Shown here: in pieces, positions 1 through 8,668 of the stretch
Layout of the letters: each line of letters starts with the position of its first letter
Numbering within the stretch: the first letter of the stretch is position 1
Assembly (NCBI GenBank): GCA_943704425.1
Contig: CALSCP010001244.1
Coordinates: forward strand, 26,536-58,117
From: Ministeria vibrans ATCC 50519
Taxonomy: Eukaryota; Opisthokonta; Filasterea
Reading direction: 5' to 3'
DNA length: 31,582 bases
Notes under the pieces: generated by a model
Seen by the model: only the letters and a program-made list of their open reading frames with translations
The model's database searches: none
What the model was told of the DNA's origin: nothing
Made by a program: the position numbers and the translations under genes

Positions 1-367
1 TGACAGGTTCGCAAAGTTTATGTTTTTACAATCAAGATAATTATGCGTCTGCGAAGGCGAACAAATGGCAAAGAAAGTAAAAATGACTGTAGAGTCGTCT
101 CCATTATCTACTCAAAAAAAAATAAGGCAGTTTGTTTCATCCTCCACTTTCACTTTCTAACCCGACCGACTCATTCTCTCCTTCTGAACCAAACTTCGTT
201 TTGTCTTTTTTTCCCTTTCTTTACCTTTGGGTGAGATCAACGTCTATTCAACTACATGATGAATAATGTGTTTCGCGTGCTCAACAAATGGAACAGACTC
301 AGACACCGACATGCTACAAGAAGAAGGACGTTGAGGAGTCACATTGACCCGCACGCATCGCGTTCTC
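1..367. other. Window edge, no supported gene
   Basis: Nothing convincing is encoded here. On the minus strand this stretch lies downstream of the cycloeucalenol cycloisomerase stop codon at 368-370, so part of it is probably its 3' untranslated region. Two short plus-strand open frames (43-234 and about 257-382) have no recognisable domain. A possible splice donor, GTGAG, follows the first frame at about 230. I cannot exclude the last exon of a plus-strand gene whose body lies outside the window. Confidence 0.5.
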
Positions 368-1324
368 TCACCCTGGCATAATGGAGGGTGCAAGCAGTCG
401 CCACAGGTCAAAGGCACAAATCGTCAGCATACATGTGGCAAACGCATTCAAAAGGGTCTCTCGGTAAGTCGTGGATCGTCGCTACAGGGAAAAGACGCCC
501 AAATTCATACACGGCCGGCGTTTTCTTTTTGTATTGTGTACCGAATGTTCAGGGTCGATTTGAAGGAACAGTGGGAATGACACGACAAACATGAGTGCGT
601 AAAAGACGGACCCAGACCAGAGCATCGCATTGTAGTCTGGGTATCGGTAGTGCGGAAATGAAGAGATGGTAAGAGTCTCGAGAAAGGCGGTGAGGTAGGC
701 AAGGGAGAGGAGCGCAAGGGCAAACGAGACTCGAGACTGGAACCGGCGAAGTAAGACCCCCGCTCCGATGTGGTACGTCAGGAAGTAGGCGTGCGTAAGA
801 AGATGCATGCAGATGGGCACGCGGTTGACGGTGAGTGTCCCTGAGAGGGTCGGCACAGTGTAGTGCATTCCAAGCTATGCGAAGGACGTAGAACGTTAGT
901 TGGACAACATTGACATCGCTGACTGAGTGAGCATCGAACCAACGAGTAAAAGTAGTGTGTGTTAAAATGATTTGCAAGAAGTGAGTTGATGAGCACCCAC
1001 GAGTTGACCTTGGTGCTGTACCGGTCGAAGAAGGGAAGCTGCAAGTAATTACAAGAGGAAAATCAATCAACAGCGAAGAAATATTGCTCTTCGTACGGCC
1101 CGCTCCTCCTCAAATGGGCGCGCAATCGGAATGATAATCACGGGAAGAGTAGTGGCGAGGCCCGTCGCGACATAGGTGTACGCGTTGAAGTCGTCATAAA
1201 GGCGGAAGACGACAATGGAGGCCACGAACGAAATCCACACGACAGACCATTGCAGAAAGAACTTCTCCACCACTCGCTTGTGCGGTCGAAGCGACAGCCA
1301 AGGCAGAGATGACTCCTTCGGCAT
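368..1324 (-). CDS. CPI1: Cycloeucalenol cycloisomerase, 4 exons
   Basis: This enzyme opens the 9beta,19-cyclopropane ring of cycloartenol-derived sterols in the ER membrane, giving delta-8 sterols. Exons on the minus strand are 1324-1097, 1038-940, 874-542 and 481-368, all joined in phase 0, for 257 residues; plant CPI1 has about 280. The middle intron (875-939) carries a CTAAC branch site. Family signatures read in order: HKRVVEKFF near the N-terminus, NHFNTHYFYSLLGMHYTVP across the second junction, HLLTHAYFLTYH, FLETLTISSFPHY, VFYALMFVVSFPLFLQ and, in the last exon, CAFDLWRLLAP. About six to seven hydrophobic segments fit a polytopic membrane protein. The start is the first ATG ahead of the conserved block; the AT-rich upstream extension is not protein-like. 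The family assignment is strong; the catalytic role is inferred from the family. Confidence 0.9.
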
Positions 1325-1492
1325 TGAAAGGAAAGAGTATGATATATATAATATATAAAATGTGTGATAAATCATAAATCTGATAATTGAGATAGAATAA
1401 GATTTCGACAGAGGTACTGTGCGTGAGATCGACTCTTCAATGTGTATAATGTACAGTATAAACCAAGTGAGGTCAGAGTAGTGGCGTGCACC

Positions 1493-2265
1493 TCATCCGG
1501 ATTTGTTGCGCAGCTCGTCGAGACGGTTCACAATGAAGTAGGTGGTGTCGAGGAAGCGATCGACGCAGTTGGTCAGGCACTGCGTCTCCCATCGGTCAAG
1601 CGACTTGCCGGGATTCGACACACACTTGTCCCAGCAGGTGTCGGTGAACGAGTGGACCTAGGCCGACGCGAGTGTGAGTGTGAGTGTGAGTGTGAGTGTG
1701 AGTGTGAGTGAGTGTGTGTGTGTGTGTGTGTCGTGCGATGGACTGAGTGAAGCGCCTTCACACTCCTGTCCTGCGCAATGCCCGCCAGCACCGCCGCTCC
1801 GCAGATGCCTCCGCAATCAGATGCGTTTGGACGCCGCGGCGCCCACTCGCGAGGTTTCACACCAAGAAATGGTCTATGACCAAAGAAAAAAAAAAGCTGA
1901 CAACTTTGTCATTTGCACTGGAAATCAACAGGTCATTCGACAATTTTCGCAGCGCACCTCGAGCGCATACACACACAACAAGTAGCATTTGTGTTGAAGT
2001 CGTCGAAAAGCGTTCGGGCGACAATGCTATCGCCAAAACGTGACATTTGATTTTTTTTTATCACTCCCACACACTCGCTCGCTGTCCCTCTCTCACCTGC
2101 TGCTGGAAACGAGCCTTCGACTGCTCCATCTCAAGGAAGCGTTGCATTTCCGGGTCATCCATCTACGAGTGGCACAGTGTTCAGCACAACACCCACCAGC
2201 GCACAAGGCAGAGCGCCCATCAAGCCACCCCGACAGCCCCATTGCCATACCTGCTCCTGGCTCAT
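1493..2265 (-). CDS. TIM8: Mitochondrial small Tim chaperone TIM8, 3 exons
   Basis: TIM8 works with TIM13 in the mitochondrial intermembrane space, escorting hydrophobic precursors to the TIM22 and SAM complexes. Exons are 2265-2251 (only five codons), 2162-2097 and 1657-1493, all phase 0, giving 81 residues. The twin CX3C signature is intact: CWDKC (35-39) and CLTNC (54-58), separated by 14 residues as in other TIM8 proteins. It is followed by VDRFLDTTYFIVNRL, the typical second helix. There is no targeting presequence, as expected for a MIA40 substrate. The 439-nt second intron holds a GTGAGT/GT microsatellite. Every exon is shorter than a usual ORF cut-off, so the gene is easily missed. 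The ATG lies only 76 bp from the CCDC40 stop codon, so its promoter must be very short or lie within the CCDC40 3' end. Confidence 0.9.
1658..2096 (-). repeat. TIM8 intron 2 with GTGAGT/GT microsatellite
   Basis: This intron is bounded by CAG/GTGAGAG at 2096 and CCTAG/GTCC at 1658. On the plus strand it contains a GTGAGT-type hexanucleotide run at about 1671-1709 that passes into a pure GT run at about 1710-1731. These runs produce Ser/Val and His-rich frames on the two strands that are not genes. No other element is visible in the remaining sequence. Confidence 0.8.
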
Positions 2266-2335
2266 CTTGTTCTTGATATCAGCAAAATTAATAAAGAATA
2301 AAGATGAAAAAATAAAAAAAAGTTAAAAGATCGAT

Positions 2336-2341
2336 TTTAAT
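2336..2341 (-). terminator. Candidate CCDC40 poly(A) signal (ATTAAA)
   Basis: The minus strand reads ATTAAA immediately after the CCDC40 stop codon at 2342-2344, followed by a T-rich stretch. It is a common variant signal and sits in the 76-bp gap to TIM8. Placement is plausible but unproven. Confidence 0.35.
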
Positions 2342-4775
2342 TCACTTTTTTTTTGTCCCTCTCGCAATAACCAAACGAAGGGTGTTGATCGTCGCCCCAA
2401 GATCAGAGCCTGCTTGAGGAAACTCGCGCACCAAGTGATGTGCGATGGCTTCAAGTGATTGAATTTGCTGTTGAAGGGTCTCAAGCTCACGTTCAACTAC
2501 CTCGCGACTGCGTGGCGCACCCGCACCCGTACCCCTTTGCTGCACCACCACGGTCAGTCGACGACACACTCGTTGTAATGATGCATGTTCTTCTGTGCGC
2601 TCAGCGTGCTCCACCTTGGCCCGTCGCAATGCCTCACACAGCTCCCCTTCCTTCTCGCCAACCGCGTCGCGCTCTGCCTGCGTCCGCACACATTCTTCGC
2701 GAAGAACCTTCAGGCGCTTTTCCAGCGCCTCAACTTCACGCTCGGTCGCAGCGGCGTCCCGCTCGGCAACCTTGAGCTTTTTGGTGAGCTCGGCAAGACG
2801 ACGGGCCGTCGTGCTCTGCGACACTCCCGCTCCCTTGCGTCGATGCTGCTTCCGCTGTCCAATTGTCTCACGCCGCTCAATCGCTCTTTCCATGTCTTTC
2901 AGCATTGTCTCCTATACAAGAGAGAGAGGGAGAGAGGAGGAGGAGAGGGAGGGGGAAAAAAAAGATAAAAGTCATTGTTCAAAAAAAAATCAAGAACACA
3001 AGAAGGGCCGCATTCCGCGCACCTGTTCTTTCTTGAGTGCACTCAGACGCACTTCCATTCGATGAATCTCACTAGTCATACTGCGCATCTCTGCATTGCC
3101 CACATTCGGATCAAGTACCGCCCGCGTCTCCTTCGCCAATTGGATCTTCTTCTCCCACAGCATCATCTACGCAGGTGCACGGTCAACATCCGCAAACGCA
3201 CTGAAAGTGCTCCCTTAATCTGACTCACCTGTCGCTCCGCATCCACCAGTGCATTCAAGACACGATCATTCTCCGCGTGCAACTCACTCATCTCCGTCTC
3301 CAGCTCAATCACCCCCAGTTCGCTCTGTCGCAGCCGCGCCAGTACCTCCGCCTCCAGAGCTGCCGTCGTGTCCGCCAGTGCGCTCCCCCGTCCCTTGTTC
3401 TTGCTTACCAGCCCGTTCAATCGCACAATGTCCTTCTGCACTCGTCCCACACTCGCCTCGTAGCCTTTTGTCTCGTCGTCGTGTCCCGCAAGCTCTCGCT
3501 TCAACCGCTCAAGCTGCACACATAAAATAATGAATCGCGAATGAGACGCCACTTACATACAATTATAAACGCAGTCCGCAATCTACCTTTTCATGAAGCA
3601 CACGTTCCTTCTGGCGATGCTCTTCCATCACCCGCTCCTTCTCCTGACCCCGTCCATTCATCATCACCAGCTCGTTCTGCAGTCTCAGCCAGTATCGCTT
3701 GAGCTCCTCCACTGCCTCCCCCTCACTCCCAATCTCTCGCTTCAGCGCCGCAATCTGATGCTCCAGCGGGCCTACCTCGTCCTCCTCCTTAGACGCCTTC
3801 TCCACCAACACCCCAATCCGGCGGTTGTTCACGTCAATTTGGTTCTGCTTGCGCGTTATCGTGTCCGACTTGTGCCGGATCTCCCGCTCGTACCGACTAA
3901 CAAGTGCCTTCTTCTCCTCCACTCCCTTCTTCAGCTCTTCCAGCTCCTCTTGCAGCTTTGTGCTCTGCGACTCGCTCATCGCTCGTTCAATCTAAACGCC
4001 GGCCCCCGATGCCAATTTCAATCGTACACTGGCTCGAAAATATATATATATATATATAATTATATATATTTGTAGTTCCTACCTTGATTTTGGCAATCTC
4101 ACTCTTCACTTCATCGACCGCAATCTGGCGCTCGCGAATGCGTTCATGAACCGCAAGAGCATCTCTGCGCGCAGCTCCCTTCGCCTTGTCTGCCGTCATC
4201 ATGTCATGCATGTGTTCGACCATCCGTCGCTCTGCGTCGTTGATGTGTGTCTCCTCCTTCTGCTGTACTCCCAGCAATCGCGTAATCTCCTTCTGTACAC
4301 CACTGCGCTCCACCTGTGCTTCTCGCACGCCATTCTCCGTCTCTTGCAGCGTCCGTTGCGCCAGTGAAAACTCCCCTTTGGTCTGCTCGCACTGCTCGCG
4401 CGTGTCCATCAACTGCCGCTCCAGTCCCGCAATGTCTCCTTCCACGCGCGCCACCCGACTCCCCATTGCATCACGTCTCTCTTCCGCCTGGTGCAGTTGC
4501 ACTCGTACCGCATGGCGCTACGTTACATCAAATTGGAAGTCATGATCAGTTGTTTCGTGTCAGCTGTACATGTGCAACAATCATTCAATTCTTATGCATC
4601 TAGTCACCTCTGAGCGGACTCGCTTGAGTCGGTCCTGCTGCTCTGCTAGTGCACTGGCCATTGCCAAATGCGCATCATTGCGGCGTTCTGTGCCTAGCAG
4701 CGCCGACCGCCACTGCTGCGCCAGTTGCTTGTTTTCAAACCGAAGAGCCTGCAACAACAATAAAAATTTCATTCA

Positions 4776-4850
<75 letters not shown>

Positions 4851-4852
4851 CA

Positions 4853-4923
<71 letters not shown>

Positions 4924-4925
4924 AC

Positions 4926-4962
<37 letters not shown>

Positions 4963-6012
4963 CATCATCATCATGATAAATTTACAGCAATATGAACAAT
5001 TATTTTCTTCTTTTGAGAGCTTGAGTACAGCTCTCGATTCTCTATTAATTTACTTTTCTTAAAAACAATAATAATTATTATATCGTTCGTTTCCTCACCT
5101 CCATTTCGGCAGTCGCTTCGCGCAGCGTCTCTTTCACAGAGTCCTTTTCGCCCAACTGTACTTGAATCTGCGACGCTAGCAACTCATCTTGGTCCTTTAG
5201 CCGTTTCAATTGCTCTTGAAAATCTTCCACCAACAGATCCTGTCAATTAGTCGCATAATATTAATTATTGCATCGGTTAGGAATAAGCTGAAAAAAATAA
5301 CCAACAAAAAAACATAAGCAATACGACCTCTTACCTGCTTCTTCTTTTCCACCTCAAGCGTATTCTTCTCCAACTTGGCCTTCTCCGCGGCGCGTTTGGT
5401 CACACTCATTTCCGCTCTTCGCTCCTTCTTGTAGTGTTCGACGTGACGCAGCGCCTCCTGCAGCTTGTCCAGCTCATCTTGCTGCTCCTGCGCCATTTTC
5501 CTTCGCTGGATCAAGTCCGCCGCCAGCCCTTGCTGCTCGGTGCGTATGGCGACCAGGCGCTGTTCGCTGGCACGCCGACTCGCCTGTAACGCTTCAAGTG
5601 TACCCGTGGTCTTCTCTAGTGATCGTTGCTGGCGCGCCAGCTGCTGCTGAAGGTCGTACAGCTCGACACCGACGTCTTCACGTTGCGACCTGCTCTGCTT
5701 CACTTGGACTTTGCGCTCGCGCAAACGATTTTCGGCCGCCTGCAATCGAAGACGCAGCTGCGTTTCCAGTCGCTTTTGAACGCCCTGCATCAGTGGATGG
5801 TTGGGATCGAGCATCGCCGCCTCGAGCTTGTGATCTGCGCCGTTCGAAAGATCCCTGACGCTCTCAACGGCGTCATGTTGAACATCCACAGAAGGATCTG
5901 TTCCGTGAAGGTCGTCTGCGATGTCAGAAGCAGACAGGCTCGTCCCCTGACGCGAGCTCGAGTCGGGTTGTCGGCCCGACGGTTTCGCTTTGCGAGTTGA
6001 GGGTTTGCTCAT
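2342..6012 (-). CDS. CCDC40: CCDC40, axonemal 96-nm ruler coiled coil, 8 exons
   Basis: CCDC40 (FAP172 in Chlamydomonas) pairs with CCDC39 as the molecular ruler that sets the 96-nm repeat of ciliary doublets and positions inner dynein arms and the nexin link. Exons are 6012-5335, 5239-5099, 4748-4608, 4517-4083, 3991-3587, 3513-3229, 3166-3023 and 2911-2342. All seven introns are phase 0, giving 932 residues (human about 1140). A disordered Ser-rich N-terminus is followed by LDPNHPLM (68-75), the family's diagnostic opening of the coiled coil. Later family blocks are QQWRSALLGTERRNDAH in exon 3, RYWLRLQNELV in exon 5, and EKKIQLAKETRAVLDP and SEIHRMEVRLSALKKEQ in exon 7, then MERAIERRETI in exon 8. 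The rest is uninterrupted heptad coiled coil. It implies a motile cilium. CCDC39 is not in the window. Confidence 0.92.
4749..5098 (-). repeat. CCDC40 intron 2 with long TTA microsatellite
   Basis: This 350-nt intron lies between exons ending at 5099 and starting at 4748. About half of it (roughly 4778-4974) is a nearly pure TTA/TAA trinucleotide array with a few interruptions (CATTG, ATAACT, ATCATC). It generates poly-Ile, poly-Leu and poly-Asn frames that are artefacts. The acceptor is TTGTTGCAG at about 4749-4757. Confidence 0.9.
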
Positions 6013-6205
6013 TCTATGCGCGTTTCGGTTGCCCCCAGCAACGAACCAAGAAAAAAAAGTTTTGTTTCCCCGAGAGGAATTCAGCGACGGGTCTTGGTGC
6101 GTGTAATATATTGCGACAGGTCGCAGGTTGAACTTTTGACAAATATTAAAGAATTATTATGAAACTAAAAAGTAAAAACTTTAGATTTAAAATAAGTGTA
6201 ATTTA
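6013..6205. promoter_or_regulatory. CCDC40 upstream / T-box downstream gap
   Basis: This 193-bp gap separates the CCDC40 start from the T-box stop, both on the minus strand. It must hold the CCDC40 promoter and the T-box 3' untranslated region. The half next to the T-box stop is AT-rich. I could not identify a canonical AATAAA or any clear promoter motif. Confidence 0.4.
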
Positions 6206-7535
6206 TCAAAGGTCTGAGTGAGGAGGTGCATCAGCCGATGAGATACTTGAGGTAGCACGCAGAGGCACGCTGTATGGACCAGTAGAGACGTGAGAGGTCT
6301 TTGGTGAGCGCATCGCCGAGTGACTTCGATGGAACTGAGGATCGTGACGTGAGTGTAACGACGAGAGAGCCACTGAGGCAGCTCGCACTTGTTCTTCGTC
6401 TGGAAGGGGCAGTGGAGCACCGTACGACTGCTGCTGATGGTGATGATGCTGCTGCTGCTGCTGCTGCTGCTGATGTTGTTGTTGTTGCACGGGTGACGTC
6501 GTCGAGCCGACATTGGGTGAGGCCATGGCAGTCAAGTGTGGTTGTTGTGATAGGTGTTGTTGATCTGGCTGCTGCTGCTGCTGCTGTTGTTGTTGTTGTC
6601 CAGTGTATGTGCCAACATTCCCGACGATAGGCTGGTGAGGCCAGGAATAGACGGGCGCGTACGTGTGTGTTGCAGGGTCGCTATGTCGATGTGCCGGCAT
6701 AGTCTGCAGTGTCTGCATGTGGGGCGACACTTTGGCCTGGAACGGATGGCGGTATTGGGGTTCGGGGGTTTGCTGTGGCAGTTGTTGCTGCCCCTGCGCT
6801 TGTGATGGTTGTTGTTGTTGTTGATGGACAAAAGGTGCAAAGGGAGCCGTGTTAAAAGGAACGGCGGGAGAGCCGGCGCGAGGGAACGAGAGAGAGTTGG
6901 TGGTAGTGGGACCGGAAGCGCCATTGGCATCAAAGGCGCAGGAGAGCTGCTCGGGGGCAGATACGCGGCGGGAAGGCTGCTGTTGCTGCTGCTGCTGCTG
7001 TTGTTGTTGATGTTGTAAATCAACGTAATGGGGCTGGGGAGTAGATACTGAAGAGTGTTGAGAGGAGGAGTGGAAAAGGGACTGGTCAGAGTGAAAATGA
7101 TGCATGCGTCGCAAGTTGTCGTCGGGGATACTGAGCATGGGTATCGAGTATGAATGCTGTGGTGGTTGTTGGTGCGGTTGCTGCTGCTGCTGCTGCTGCT
7201 GCATTTGCATTTGCATTTGCATTTGCATTTGCTGATGGGCCAGGAACTCGTGCTGCTGAGATTGTGAAGATGGTTGTGCTTGTGGCTGTTGCTCTTGCGA
7301 TTGAGATTGGTACTGCGGTTGATACAGCAGCTGTTGTTGTTGCAGGTAGGGCTGATGTTGTGGTTGATGTTGTTGCGCAACCTGGTGATACTGCGATGGT
7401 TGATATTGTTGAGGCTGCTGCGAGAACTGCGACAGCTTGTACTGGAATTGATGTGGCTGCTGCTGCTGCTGCTGCTGTTGTTGTTGTTGTTGTTGCTGCT
7501 GGAGCATACGTTGCTGTTTTTGTTGATGTTGTTGC

Positions 7536-7598
<63 letters not shown>

Positions 7599-7918
7599 AA
7601 GTGTTGTTGGTCGTCCGATCCCCGTCCTTGCTCGCGTCGTGCCATTATATTTCGTTTGGTTTCGGGAGCAATAGGTCGCGTCGGTTGTTCCAGAAATGCC
7701 TGTAACAAAAAGTGAATCAAGAGAAAAAAAACCCCCCAAGTGTGAGAAACTTGCACCATGTCGAAAGTATTTTAAGAGTGAATGGGGTACCTTTGCAAAA
7801 GGATTGAATTTGACCTTCATATCCTTGATGGCCTCGTTCTGGTAGGCAGTGACGGCAATGAACTTTGCGATGGGGAACTCCATTGAGCAAGTGGGCTGCA
7901 CAATAAAGAGAAGAGAGA

Positions 7919-7963
<45 letters not shown>

Positions 7964-8579
7964 GAGAACAAAGTGATAGAGGGAGAAAAAACAAAGTGAT
8001 AGAGGGAGAAAGAACAAAGTGATAGAGGGAGAAAGAACAAAGTGATAGAGAGAGAAAGAACAAAGTGATAGAGAGAGAGAAAGAACAAAGTGATAGAGAG
8101 AAGGGTAAGTAGTGATGTGATTCAATTTCTGTATACCGTGTGTGACAGCGACCCATCTCCATTAACCCGGTGCACGTGAACTCGTGGCTGGTAACGATGC
8201 AGCGAGTGCACAACAATCCGACTCTCATCGCCCGGTCGATTCGTCAGTTTCAACTATAAAAATTAACAGTAGCTTGAATGCCAACTGCCATTGTTGTTTT
8301 TTTTTTGTTGAAAGTACCTTTGGGAAGGAGATGATTTTGGACGTCCAGTGAACGCCGTAGTTTGGTGATTCGGGGTGGCAGTAGGAAGATGTGGTTGAGC
8401 GTGACTCGCACACGCCGCCTGTGATCCACTGTCCACCGCTGTACTTCCATCGCGCATTGTCCAGACACACAAAGTCGAGAAGGACCGTGTACAATGCTAC
8501 GCAACATAAATTAATCGACGTATGTCAGTAAAATTAATTCATTGACTCTTAATTCTCTCTCTCTCTCTATCACTTTGTT

Positions 8580-8668
<89 letters not shown>

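Noticed and set aside
43-234. 63-codon plus-strand ORF at the left edge
   Set aside because: It has biased, low-information composition, no domain and no matching neighbour exon. It could only be supported by sequence beyond the edge.
257-382. Short basic plus-strand ORF (about 41 codons)
   Set aside because: It overlaps the end of the cycloisomerase CDS on the other strand and has no recognisable motif. It could be an exon of an unseen gene but cannot be supported.
1573-1860. His/Thr/Ser-rich minus-strand ORF
   Set aside because: It arises from the GTGAGT/GT microsatellite in TIM8 intron 2 and a shifted frame of TIM8 exon 3; the true frame carries the twin CX3C motif.
4735-4974. Poly-Asn, poly-Ile and poly-Leu frames
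   Set aside because: They are products of the TTA microsatellite in a CCDC40 intron that is flanked by good splice sites joining family-conserved exons.
7150-7674. 174-codon plus-strand ORF rich in Val and Ala opposite the T-box gene
   Set aside because: It is the antisense reading of the polyQ and CAA/CAG tracts of the T-box tail. It has no start context or domain, and the sense strand is clearly coding.
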